This document shows positions 23,744-31,401 of a stretch of DNA of 33,720 nucleotides, piece after piece. The stretch comes from Candidatus Nitrosopumilus sp. (GTDB lineage: Archaea; Thermoproteota; Nitrososphaeria; Nitrososphaerales; Nitrosopumilaceae), in the NCBI GenBank assembly GCA_013215285.1, contig JABSRD010000009.1, forward strand, positions 1 to 33,720, in the 5' to 3' direction. The first letter of the stretch is position 1, and each line of letters opens with the position of its first letter. The notes beneath the pieces are model-generated. The model searched no databases. It was not told where the DNA came from and was given only the letters and a program-made list of their open reading frames with translations. Made by a program: the position numbers and the translations under genes.

Positions 23744-24406
23744 ATGAAATCAATTCAATCTTTAAATAAAAAAATTAAAAACTGCAAAAAATGCCCCAGA
23801 CTATCTGAATATATCAGAGAGGTGGCAAAAAACAAGGTAAGACGATTCATAGATAAGCCATACTATGGCAAGCCGCTTTCAGGATTTGGAGATATTAATG
23901 TTAAATTACTCATTGTAGGATTGGCACCAGCTGCTCACGGTGGAAACAGAACAGGTCGAATGTTTACAGGGGATTGCTCAGGGGATTGGGTATCAAAGGT
24001 AATGCACAAGCAGGGGTTTGCATCAATACCTACTAGTCTATCCGCTAATGATGGGTTGGTACTGTATGATGCATACATTACAGCAGTGCTTCGTTGCGCT
24101 CCTCCACAAAACAAGCCAACTAGAATAGAAATGGAGAACTGTTTTGCATATCTACAAGATGAATTAAAAATTCTCAAAAACATTACAGTAATTTTGTGTC
24201 TTGGAAAAATTGCATATGATGCTACATGTAAGTTATTAAAAATAAAGCCCCAAAAGTTTGGACACAACAAAGTGTTTGCATATAATGATTATACCATTCT
24301 AACATCATACCATCCATCAAAACAAAACACACAGACAGGGAGATTAACTTGGAGTCAATGGTCTGCAGTGTTTGTAAAAGCAAAAAAGTTGATTCAAAAA
24401 GTATGA
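23744..24406 (+). CDS. uracil-DNA glycosylase, family 5 (UDGb)
   Basis: Excises uracil (and some other deaminated bases) from DNA. The diagnostic motif A is GLAPAAHGGNRTGRMFTGDCSGDW: family 5 has Ala-Ala instead of the catalytic Asp/Asn of other UDGs. TSYHPSKQNTQTGRLT is the second motif. Four cysteines for a [4Fe-4S] cluster are present: NCKKC near the N-terminus plus LRC and NC 15 residues apart. From ATG 23744 (MKSIQSLNKKIKNCKKC) it is 220 aa. An in-frame ATG at 23690 would add 18 residues (MCTKSTLKYPHICNPNYS) that do not resemble the family. Divergent from the DUF192 gene. Confidence 0.92.
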   Translation: MKSIQSLNKKIKNCKKCPRLSEYIREVAKNKVRRFIDKPYYGKPLSGFGDINVKLLIVGLAPAAHGGNRTGRMFTGDCSGDWVSKVMHKQGFASIPTSLSANDGLVLYDAYITAVLRCAPPQNKPTRIEMENCFAYLQDELKILKNITVILCLGKIAYDATCKLLKIKPQKFGHNKVFAYNDYTILTSYHPSKQNTQTGRLTWSQWSAVFVKAKKLIQKV

Positions 24407-24411
24407 TAGAA

Positions 24412-25686
24412 TTAATTTACCATCAAAATCTTTTCTTTAATCAAATACTGTAGTGCATCATTCATATCTAGATTTGAAATTTTTCCCTGTTCACGCCATG
24501 TAAAAATATTCTCTACCCATTGAGGGATTTTCTCTGTATCATAAAGTGAAGTAATTAAAAGAATTCTATCATCATTGTATGATGGCGTGCCACGTCCATC
24601 TTGATTACTAGTTAAAACATACAAACCGTCAGGTCCACTTACAACATTTCGTAATCTACCAAATTCACCCAAAAATAATTTCTCAAAAGAAACAACATTG
24701 TATTTGGAATCAAAATCAATTGCAAGTAGATGCTCACCTCTAAGAGATGCTACAAAATATTTTCCATTCCAATGTGGAATCTCATCACCATAGTAAAATG
24801 AACCACCTGATGGTGCCCAGGTATCATCTCCTGAATGCAACAAAGGATTAGTCATTCCATCTTTTGTTTCATCGCCAATTACATCAGGCCAGCCATAGTT
24901 TTTTCCTGCTTGAATTAGATTAATTTCATCATGAGCTGATTGACCGTGTTCTGTGCCAATTAATACGCCTGATTTATCCCAGCCAATTCCTTGTGGATTA
25001 CGGTGTCCAAATGAAAACACTGCTGAATCAGGAAATGGATTATCTTCAGGTATTGATCCATCAGAATTGATTCGAAGAATCTTCCCTGCAAGTGAATCTA
25101 ATCTTTGTGATAAATTAGGATCACCTGAATCCCCAGTTGTGATGTAGAGTTTACCATCTGGTCCAAACTTTATTCTTCCCCCATCATGGTATGATGCTCC
25201 TGGAATACCCTCAAATAGAATTTTATCTTCAGTTAGTGAATTATTTGATTCTACATATCGTACAAGTTTGTTTTTAGTTGAAAATAGTTCATTGTAAGTG
25301 TAATAGATGTAGATGTAGTGATTGTTTTCAAAGTCAGGATCAAGTGCAATTCCAAGCATTCCACCTTCTCCACCTCCAACATTAATAGTCATGACTTGTT
25401 TTTGCACACCGTCATCAATTACTTGCAAAGTACCTGTCCTTTCAGAAAAAAATATTCTACCATCTGACGCAAAATCAATACTCCATGGAATTGATAGATT
25501 TTCAGATATTATCTCCACTTTAACTGCCAAATCAGGGAAAGGCTCTGCAAAAACAGATATAGTTTCTGGTCCACAAATTTCATCACCACAAATTTCTATA
25601 TCACTGGACCAATGCCACGAACCAAATGCTGTAGATATTGGAATTAGCAAAATAAATGCTAGTACAATAATTATTACCAGTTTCAC
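24412..25686 (-). CDS. secreted PQQ-dependent glucose/sorbosone dehydrogenase family protein
   Basis: 424 aa. Hydrophobic signal segment (KLVIIIVLAFILLIPISTAFG), a Cys pair (EICGDEICG), then a beta-propeller of the GSDH family: ISENLSIPWSIDFASDGRIFFSERTG, GGMLGIALDPDFENNHYIYIYYTY, YHDGGRIKFGPDGKLYITTGDSGDP, FGHRNPQGIGWD. The last ~45 residues (IPQWVENIFTWREQGKISNLDMNDALQYLI) form a small domain seen in exported archaeal proteins. Relatives oxidise aldoses outside the cell using PQQ and calcium. The start is GTG 25686, with TTTATAATT about 22 nt upstream and shared promoter copy B. Whether PQQ is available is unknown. Confidence 0.88.
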   Translation of the reverse strand: MKLVIIIVLAFILLIPISTAFGSWHWSSDIEICGDEICGPETISVFAEPFPDLAVKVEIISENLSIPWSIDFASDGRIFFSERTGTLQVIDDGVQKQVMTINVGGGEGGMLGIALDPDFENNHYIYIYYTYNELFSTKNKLVRYVESNNSLTEDKILFEGIPGASYHDGGRIKFGPDGKLYITTGDSGDPNLSQRLDSLAGKILRINSDGSIPEDNPFPDSAVFSFGHRNPQGIGWDKSGVLIGTEHGQSAHDEINLIQAGKNYGWPDVIGDETKDGMTNPLLHSGDDTWAPSGGSFYYGDEIPHWNGKYFVASLRGEHLLAIDFDSKYNVVSFEKLFLGEFGRLRNVVSGPDGLYVLTSNQDGRGTPSYNDDRILLITSLYDTEKIPQWVENIFTWREQGKISNLDMNDALQYLIKEKILMVN

Positions 25687-25689
25687 AAA

Positions 25690-25732
25690 TTTTCTACAAG
25701 AATTATAAACTTAAGCGTATTGAAGTTTAGAA
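25690..25732 (-). promoter_or_regulatory. shared promoter element, copy B (CTTAAG plus TATA box)
   Basis: In the minus sense this reads AAACTTCAATACGCTTAAGT followed by TTATAATTC and TTGTAGAAA, ending just before GTG 25686. It shares 21 exact bases with 14391-14411, 13 exact with 14570-14582, and the CAATAYGCTTAAGTYTATAA core with 14907-14926. AAACTT...AAGTTT forms an inverted repeat around the CTTAAG, so it may also be an operator. Confidence 0.65.
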
Positions 25733-26060
25733 TTTTCTAATTCCAACAATCATAATTACCTAAAATACATCATACAATTAACATTCATAGTTTTCTGCCC
25801 CAACTATTATTCCATAGATTTTCTCAATTACAATCAAATGAATAGATGTTATTTTTTTTAATAAAAATTAAACAAAGATACATAAATTTCTCCATATGAT
25901 TTATGTATTATAATTCATATTATGACACATGAAATGTTCAACTTGCAAAGAGGAATTTGAAAGTGCCACCAGTGAATATTGTTCTGAGGACTGTCGTAAA
26001 CGAGCCAGATGGGCATAACCTCATTTGCTAAGTAAATACAGATATTGGAATTAGAAAATT
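25731..26060. repeat. 16-bp inverted repeat around a zinc microgene
   Basis: AATTTTCTAATTCCAA at 25731-25746 is the exact reverse complement of TTGGAATTAGAAAATT at 26045-26060. The arms enclose a 298-nt interval that includes the microprotein at 25929. No transposase or target duplication is visible. Confidence 0.6.
25929..26018 (+). CDS. 29-aa zinc-binding microprotein
   Basis: MKCSTCKEEFESATSEYCSEDCRKRARWA. C3-x2-C6 and C18-x3-C22 form a minimal treble-clef finger, with a basic C-terminal helix (RKRARWA). The pattern YCSxxCRxxA(R) is common in small prokaryotic zinc proteins, which supports a real gene despite its size. It lies in the 590-base stretch between the sugar dehydrogenase and the gene at 26275. 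TTATAATTC sits about 20 nt upstream. Confidence 0.65.
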   Translation: MKCSTCKEEFESATSEYCSEDCRKRARWA

Positions 26061-26208
26061 ATGATGTTTGGATTTGTTTTAATTTTAACAAGAGTTCATT
26101 TGTCATTTTTTGTAAATTAATCATATCAAAATTCACATCATATTGTTTTTCCATAAAATTAGTTATGTAATTAAATAGATAACCATGTGTCTGTATGAAA
26201 AAATACAC
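26059..26208 (-). CDS. possible 49-aa protein or 5'-degraded gene
   Basis: Minus-strand frame that stays open from about 26253 to the TAA at 26059 and reads protein-like throughout (FKAIKPICELKVYFFIQTHGYLFNYITNFMEKQYDVNFDMINLQKMTNELLLKLKQIQTS). It has no ATG or GTG before GTG 26208. ATG 26154 would leave 31 aa. It could be a small gene starting at GTG, or the remnant of a longer one. It ends inside the right arm of the 16-bp inverted repeat. Confidence 0.35.
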   Translation of the reverse strand: MYFFIQTHGYLFNYITNFMEKQYDVNFDMINLQKMTNELLLKLKQIQTS

Positions 26209-26274
26209 TTTTAATTCACATATGGGTTTAATCGCTTTGAAGGCCTTGAATAACTAATTAATAAAAAATTAGGC

Positions 26275-26487
26275 TTATAATACATACAGATTATTAAGAA
26301 TTCTATCAATATCTATCAAATACTGTTTTTGAGTACTACCGACAAATCTCCATCGCGTTTGCATATGTTCAGAAAGTATTTGATTTACTTGTGAGATGTT
26401 CTTACCAGATTTTAACTCGTTTCTTGCAATTACAATTAACTCTTGTAATCGTAATTTTTTCCTCCATGTTTGCATACAATCTGCCAT
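26275..26487 (-). CDS. small helical protein, 70 aa, unknown
   Basis: MADCMQTWRKKLRLQELIVIARNELKSGKNISQVNQILSEHMQTRWRFVGSTQKQYLIDIDRILNNLYVL. Basic N-terminus and three helices, with a repeated MQT-W element (MQTWRKK and MQTRWRF). A small helical DNA-binding or adaptor protein is possible. No family recognised. The ATG is the first start in frame. Confidence 0.6.
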   Translation of the reverse strand: MADCMQTWRKKLRLQELIVIARNELKSGKNISQVNQILSEHMQTRWRFVGSTQKQYLIDIDRILNNLYVL

Positions 26488-26592
26488 AAAATAATTTTAG
26501 AATTAATGATCTAAAAGGTTCACTATGAAATGATCAGAATTAATAAAAATAAATGAATTCAAAACAGATGCAGATTATTTGTAAAAATTAAA

Positions 26593-26943
26593 TCACATTA
26601 CAGAACGTTTAAAGTCATTAATTGATGAAAGTGTGTTTTTTGTTTCATACCCAATATCATGAATAGTAGCACTGTTGTATTTTTTATCAAGATACCGTCC
26701 AGCAACAATCATTGGGCCCCCTATTGCACAAGTAACACCTGTTGGTTCAGGGACCCACAACATCAAAAATCCAATCTTTTGGAGTTTTTTTCCAGGTGCA
26801 GGGGCTTTTTGTAAAGCACCTAATGAACTCGCAGTATTGGCACTATCTAGTTTAGCAACATCGACATACAAATTTGCTCTACGTTTAGCTGATTCAGAAA
26901 TTTTTCTTAGTTTTTCTAGTCGTGCCTTTAGAGGATCTACCAT
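26593..26943 (-). CDS. unknown protein, 116 aa
   Basis: MVDPLKARLEKLRKISESAKRRANLYVDVAKLDSANTASSLGALQK..., then a Gly/Pro-rich hydrophobic segment (IGFLMLWVPEPTGVTCAIGGPMIVAGRYLDKKY) and a short helix. The hydrophobic centre could touch a membrane but is broken by PEPTG, so a single span or hairpin is uncertain. The N-terminus is a charged helix. It looks like a lineage-specific conserved protein. No function is assigned. Confidence 0.6.
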   Translation of the reverse strand: MVDPLKARLEKLRKISESAKRRANLYVDVAKLDSANTASSLGALQKAPAPGKKLQKIGFLMLWVPEPTGVTCAIGGPMIVAGRYLDKKYNSATIHDIGYETKNTLSSINDFKRSVM

Positions 26944-27078
26944 TCTATCACACCATTTAGAAAAAAATAGTTAAGATTCAATGATCAACAAAGGTTACAT
27001 TCAAGTCAACAAAGAATAACCAAAACCAACAGAAAAGACACTCAATTATACTAGATTTGATTTAGATTCAAAGATTAC

Positions 27079-27543
27079 ATGAATTCTAAAAATTTTAAAA
27101 GACTAGATTCAATCAAAGCTGCACATCAATCAGAAAAAGATCGTTCTAGTACAAGAATGGAGGATTATTTAGAAATTATTTCAGAATTAGTAGAATTGAA
27201 AGGGTATGCAACAACATTAGATATTTCAAGATACATGAATGTAAGTGCACCAAGTGTAACTAAAATGCTTCAAAGATTAGATGAGGGGGGATTTTTAGAA
27301 TATGAAAAATATCATGGAATTAATCTTACAAACAAGGGAGTAAAAATAGCTGATGGGATTAGACAAAAACATGGAATTTTATTAGAATTTTTTGAAATTT
27401 TAGGAGTAGGTTATGATACTGCAAACCAAGATACAGAAGGGATTGAACATCATCTAAATCCAAAAACAATAAAACAATTAAGAAAATTCGTTACTTTTCT
27501 TAAAGCAAATCCCAGAATAATTGAAAATTTTAAAAATCTTTGA
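27079..27543 (+). CDS. DtxR/MntR-family metal-dependent transcription regulator
   Basis: 154 aa. A winged helix (about 25-85: SMEDYLEIISELVELKGYATTLDISRYMNVSAPSVTKMLQRLDEGGFLEYEKYHGINLTNKG) followed by a helical dimerisation/metal domain. All six MntR metal ligands are present at the B. subtilis spacing: D29, E32, H98, E120, E123 and H124. It is therefore probably a Mn2+ or Fe2+ sensor that represses uptake genes. No SH3-like third domain, again like MntR. The 3' end overlaps the convergent PIN-ATPase gene by 14 nt. Its own operator is not obvious; AT-rich TTTGATTTAGATTCAAA lies upstream. Confidence 0.92.
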   Translation: MNSKNFKRLDSIKAAHQSEKDRSSTRMEDYLEIISELVELKGYATTLDISRYMNVSAPSVTKMLQRLDEGGFLEYEKYHGINLTNKGVKIADGIRQKHGILLEFFEILGVGYDTANQDTEGIEHHLNPKTIKQLRKFVTFLKANPRIIENFKNL

Positions 27544-29350
27544 GAAATAGTTTAATCTCATTTTGAGAGGATGTATTCTGCATGAGATTTCGTGCAAGAT
27601 CTGAACGTTTGGGAATTTTGATTTGTCCTTTTTTACCTATTCGTACAGATGCAACATATTTGTCATTAACGTAAATATCAGTATGCATAGAAGTGTATTC
27701 TCTATTAACAGTTAGAAGTAATGCAGTTTTTGATTCTGAAAAAGTGAAATTCACATCAGAATTCATTGTAGAATGATGTTCAGAATCTTTTGCAACAACA
27801 TCTATATGGATTTTAAGGAATTTTTCAATTTCATTAATGTTAGAACCTCCTTTTCCAATAATAGATGCAATGTACTGCTCATCTACAAATATTTTTACTC
27901 GACTATCAGATAAAAATTCAACTTCTACATTAGGATCATATCTTTTGAAAGTTTCTTTTACCTTATCTTCAGCGAGTTTTTCAATTCCAGCTTTTTGTGA
28001 TCTTTTGGAAACAGGAACAATCACATTTTCCTCTCCAAATGTGTAAATTTCATGCTCTAAAACATTATCTGCAAAATTTCTGATTTCAATCACAGGTCTA
28101 GCCAAATCAGACTCAGTCATCCCTGAAGGTACCTTTACTTTTAATTCTAAATCATAAACAGTGTCAATTTGACCATCCTTTACAAACACCACAGTATCTA
28201 AAACATTTGGAATCATTCCAAGTTCAATTTTTCCAATGAACCGTTGAATAGCATCTAATGGTGAATTTGCATGAACCACGCCAACCATACCAACTCCAGT
28301 TAAACGTAAATCAGCAAATGTTCTAAAGTCTTCTCGTCTTCGCACTTCATCAAAAATAGTATAATCAGGGCGAACAAGTAATAAAATATCAGCAGTGTTA
28401 TCAAAACTTCCATCTAATTTTCCATATTGTGTAATCCCAGGATCAACTTGTAAATCACGTGGCGATTCAAATGTTTTAACAATTTTGCCTTTCTTTTGAT
28501 AAAAGTTTGCCAGTCCTGATGCAAGAGTACTTTTTCCAGAACCAGGGGCACCTGAAATTACAATTCCCTCAGCTCTATCAGAAAAACGTTTCATTAATTC
28601 TTCAGAAGCATCATAATCTTCTAAAGATAATTTTACGATTGGATGAACAAGTGTTATTTCAAAAGAGTCCGAAAAAGGAGGATATGTAATAGCTATACGA
28701 TAATCACCGTGCTGAATTACAGTTGCCCCTGCTTTTGAAATCTCAACATTACTTGAATCAGATATGTTTGATGTAGATAGTATTTGTGATGAAATTAATT
28801 CCAAGTAATCTCTAGATAGAACATCATCACTAAGTTTAATCAATGAAAAATTACCAGGTTTTCCTTTTTTTGCTAACGGGCATTGGTTTTCCTTAAGATG
28901 TACACTCATTGTATCAGCATCAAAAAATTTTAAAAATTCCAATGATTCATCTTTTACAATATGTCTTAGAAATACTGATTCAATACCTTCAGCTTGTGCT
29001 ATTAAATGTTGTACATTATCAGAAGTATAAAGAATGGCATCATTTTGTTTAGCCATATCAGCAATGAGTGCATCTATTCGTCCACTCCCAGCAAGTTTGA
29101 TATCATCTGTGGAAAGATGAGGTCCTTTCAAAATTACATCTAAACCAAAACTACCAGATAATTCTTTAAGTTTTTTAATTTTCTCCAATCCAATAAACCC
29201 CTGTTCTTTTTTACTAGATGCTTGTGATTGTAATTCATCTAAAACTGCTTGAGGAATAATTATTTCTAAATTTCGAATAGAACCAGATTCTATTTGATTA
29301 ATTAATTGACCATTAATTATAACACTAGTATCAGCAACAATTTTTGACAA
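27530..29350 (-). CDS. PIN domain-ATPase-KH protein
   Basis: 606 aa. The N-terminal PIN nuclease-like domain (1-130) has acidic residues D7, E39, D93 and D111. The central PilT/VirB11-type ATPase has Walker A GAPGSGKST (267-275), Walker B-like TIFDEVRRRED (331-341) and GVVHANSPLDAIQRF. The C-terminal part has a KH domain with IIGKGGSN (498-505) and a second basic element IGKKGQIKIP (571-580). This three-part protein is widely conserved in archaea and is thought to act on RNA, possibly in ribosome maturation or RNA decay; the exact substrate is unknown. ATG 29350. Confidence 0.9.
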   Translation of the reverse strand: MSKIVADTSVIINGQLINQIESGSIRNLEIIIPQAVLDELQSQASSKKEQGFIGLEKIKKLKELSGSFGLDVILKGPHLSTDDIKLAGSGRIDALIADMAKQNDAILYTSDNVQHLIAQAEGIESVFLRHIVKDESLEFLKFFDADTMSVHLKENQCPLAKKGKPGNFSLIKLSDDVLSRDYLELISSQILSTSNISDSSNVEISKAGATVIQHGDYRIAITYPPFSDSFEITLVHPIVKLSLEDYDASEELMKRFSDRAEGIVISGAPGSGKSTLASGLANFYQKKGKIVKTFESPRDLQVDPGITQYGKLDGSFDNTADILLLVRPDYTIFDEVRRREDFRTFADLRLTGVGMVGVVHANSPLDAIQRFIGKIELGMIPNVLDTVVFVKDGQIDTVYDLELKVKVPSGMTESDLARPVIEIRNFADNVLEHEIYTFGEENVIVPVSKRSQKAGIEKLAEDKVKETFKRYDPNVEVEFLSDSRVKIFVDEQYIASIIGKGGSNINEIEKFLKIHIDVVAKDSEHHSTMNSDVNFTFSESKTALLLTVNREYTSMHTDIYVNDKYVASVRIGKKGQIKIPKRSDLARNLMQNTSSQNEIKLFLKDF

Positions 29351-29386
29351 AGTTTATTCCATGTTGAATTAATTATATGCCCTAAA

Positions 29387-29749
29387 TTACTTTTCTAAAA
29401 TATCAGTAATTGCTTTTAAAACAGCATTAAAATCAAATGGTTTTGAAATATAGGATGTTGCTCCATGATCTAAACATTGGTTAATGACTTTCTGATCGTC
29501 ACTGGCAGTAATTAAAATAATTTTTGTATTAGGATCAATTTTTTTAATTTCCTTAACAACAGTTAGTCCATCCTTTTTTGGCATTGCTAAATCTAATAAA
29601 AGCACATCAGGTTTTTGTTCTTGATAAAAAGTTACAGCTTCTGCACCATCTGTAGCTTCTTTCAATACTTGATGTTCACCAATTAAAAGAATATCTTTGA
29701 GAACTAAACGAATGGCATCAGAATCATCTGCAATCATTATTTTAGCCAT
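29387..29749 (-). CDS. CheY-like single-domain response regulator
   Basis: 120 aa, one receiver domain. Acidic pocket D8/D9, phosphoacceptor D53 in LLLDLAMPKKDG, T81 in ITASDD and K103 in SKPFDFNAV are all in place. No output domain, so it signals by protein contact or hands the phosphate on. It lies 36 nt downstream of the Hpt fragments on the same strand and divergent from the kinase. It therefore belongs to this phosphorelay and is the only intact member. Confidence 0.93.
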   Translation of the reverse strand: MAKIMIADDSDAIRLVLKDILLIGEHQVLKEATDGAEAVTFYQEQKPDVLLLDLAMPKKDGLTVVKEIKKIDPNTKIILITASDDQKVINQCLDHGATSYISKPFDFNAVLKAITDILEK

Positions 29750-29785
29750 AATATAATTTCAAGAGATAGATATTAAAAATATTGA

Positions 29786-29989
29786 CTAATTTAGCGTGCT
29801 CAAGATTTTAGAAATCTTTGTTTTTATTTTATCTAAATTATCATTAGATTCAATCATCGATTGATTCATAGAAAAAATAGAATCATTCAGAATATTAAAA
29901 ATGCCATCAATTAGTACTCCGTCCATCATTTTCTTTAATATTGAATCCAATATAGAAGAAAAATTTCCAAGTTCTAGTTTGCCCATCAT
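29786..29989 (-). CDS. C-terminal Hpt fragment (67 aa)
   Basis: Second half of the split Hpt gene. Starts ATG ATG at 29989, overlapping the first fragment's TGA by 4 nt, which would allow reinitiation. Contains helices following the phospho-His helix, from GKLELGNFSSIL on. No His site of its own. Confidence 0.55.
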   Translation of the reverse strand: MMGKLELGNFSSILDSILKKMMDGVLIDGIFNILNDSIFSMNQSMIESNDNLDKIKTKISKILSTLN

Positions 29990-30144
29990 TGGGCCAACCC
30001 TTTGATTTTATGAGTATGTTTTTGAAATTCATCAGCATTTGATGAAATATCAGAATCATTTTGACAAGTTATCATAATCTGTTGTAATTCAGATATGGCA
30101 TCATTGATCTCTTTAGTTGCAAGTTTGATAAATTCATCAGACAT
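29986..30144 (-). CDS. N-terminal Hpt fragment (52 aa) with phospho-His
   Basis: First half of the split Hpt gene, MSDEFIKLATKEINDAISELQQIM... to HTHKIKGLAQ. It contains the predicted phosphorylation His in HKIKG. The upstream in-frame start at 30168 would add MNFIYLSI; ATG 30144 fits the TATA spacing better. Confidence 0.55.
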   Translation of the reverse strand: MSDEFIKLATKEINDAISELQQIMITCQNDSDISSNADEFQKHTHKIKGLAQ

Positions 30145-30205
30145 TATAGATAAGTAAATAAAATTCACCTATTATTTTTGTACTCTATGCAAGGTGTTTC
30201 TGGAT

Positions 30206-30535
30206 ATGAAGATAGTCAGTAAGGCATACCTGTTGATTGGTATTCTTATCCTTGCTGCAGGATTTAATTTATTTTTATTATATCAAGATGATACAAGTAA
30301 TCTAGCTACATCATATTCCATCATCAGAGCAGGTGATGTTAAAGTAATGGTTGAATTAATTTCATCATTAGCAACATCAGTTGCAAGTGGTAATTTAGAA
30401 GATAAAATTAAACTTCAAAATGAAATTGATGATATTGAATTCACACTAGAAAAAATTAAGAACGGGGGTGATCTTAATGGTCAAGAGCTTGGAAAAATTC
30501 ACCATCATTATTATCAAATTACAATAAAGTTTTAG
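30206..30535 (+). CDS. kinase fragment 1: TM1 and start of sensor domain
   Basis: MKIVSKAYLLIGILILAAGF... one membrane span then a helical extracytoplasmic region that stops after GKIHHHYYQITIKF. The -1 frame is open from 30478 and would continue SLLSNYNKVLGSWESFK into fragment 2. Confidence 0.6.
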   Translation: MKIVSKAYLLIGILILAAGFNLFLLYQDDTSNLATSYSIIRAGDVKVMVELISSLATSVASGNLEDKIKLQNEIDDIEFTLEKIKNGGDLNGQELGKIHHHYYQITIKF

Positions 30536-30564
30536 GATCATGGGAAAGTTTCAAAACAAGTGCA

Positions 30565-31401
30565 ATGAATGTAAAAGAAACATCAGTATTTGATCAAGAA
30601 GCAACAAGTGCAATGAATTATGTTTTACAAAAAAATCACGAGTTAGTTTTACTTACAAATGAAATGATGTCAGATTTTGAAGGATTAGATAGAAACTATA
30701 ATACTCACAAACAAATTGCTGAAGATTTAGCAGAAAATGCAAAAATCATAGGGCAACAAAGTTTGTTAATTTCAATCGGAGAAGGAGAAAATGCTCAGCA
30801 AGTACTAAAAGAAAAAAGAATAGAATTTGAAATAGGAATGAGAAAATTATTACAAATTTCAACAGTGGGTTTAGACGTTGAAAGTTTAGCAAATGAATAT
30901 AGGGATTTAGATGAAGTTCCTAGAGAAAACTCAGAATCATTAAGAATGTTAGATCCATTATGGGAATCTATTCAGGTTAAAGTCAAAATACTTGAAGAAA
31001 GAGCACTATTATCATCAGGGTTCAATTCAGCAAAAAATGAAATGAATGAACAAAAATTAATTTTGTTTGAAGATATAGATGATTTGTTAAATTCATGGAA
31101 TACGGTCATAACAAGTGAAGGTTCAGAAAGTCAAATTATCATTCAAGTAATATTGGTAGTAGATATTGCAATATTCTTTTTGGTATTGTATGTTATTAGA
31201 AAATCACTCTCACCTCTCGGATTAATCACAAATGCATTCTCGAAAGTAAAGGAGGGTGTGTATGGTGAAAAAATTGAATTTGTAGGAACTGATGAGATAG
31301 GACAATTAGTAAATAACTTCAACATAATGTCTAATGCAATAAAAGAAAAAGAAGAGGAAGCAAAAAAACAGACATTGCAAAAGATGAATTTCTTGCAATG
31401 A
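30565..31401 (+). CDS. kinase fragment 2: sensor, TM2 and HAMP
   Basis: Long helical sensor region, TM2 (about residues 190-212), and HAMP (SLSPLGLITNAFSKVKEGVYGEKIEFVGTDEIGQLVNNFNIMSNAI). It ends QKMNFLQ-stop. The stop overlaps the ATG of fragment 3 by 4 nt (ATGA). Confidence 0.6.
   Translation: MNVKETSVFDQEATSAMNYVLQKNHELVLLTNEMMSDFEGLDRNYNTHKQIAEDLAENAKIIGQQSLLISIGEGENAQQVLKEKRIEFEIGMRKLLQISTVGLDVESLANEYRDLDEVPRENSESLRMLDPLWESIQVKVKILEERALLSSGFNSAKNEMNEQKLILFEDIDDLLNSWNTVITSEGSESQIIIQVILVVDIAIFFLVLYVIRKSLSPLGLITNAFSKVKEGVYGEKIEFVGTDEIGQLVNNFNIMSNAIKEKEEEAKKQTLQKMNFLQ

Larger units (their letters stand above)
29786..30144 (-). pseudogene. histidine phosphotransfer (Hpt) domain protein, split by a -1 frame change
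   Basis: Two overlapping frames together spell one Hpt domain of about 119 aa. The first (30144-29986; an in-frame upstream start at 30168 exists) ends FQKHTHKIKGLAQ-stop. The second (29989-29786) begins MMGKLELGNFSSILDSILKKM. Joined, they give HKIKGLA(x)MMG, the exact Hpt spacing (phospho-His, KG, Gly six residues later). The break is at an ATGA overlap in TTGGCCCAATGATGGGC. One more C in the CCC run would read KGLAPMMG in one frame. Either a 1-nt deletion (real or from sequencing) or coupled half-proteins. TTTTATTTA about 20 nt upstream of ATG 30144 is a plausible TATA box. Confidence 0.75.
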
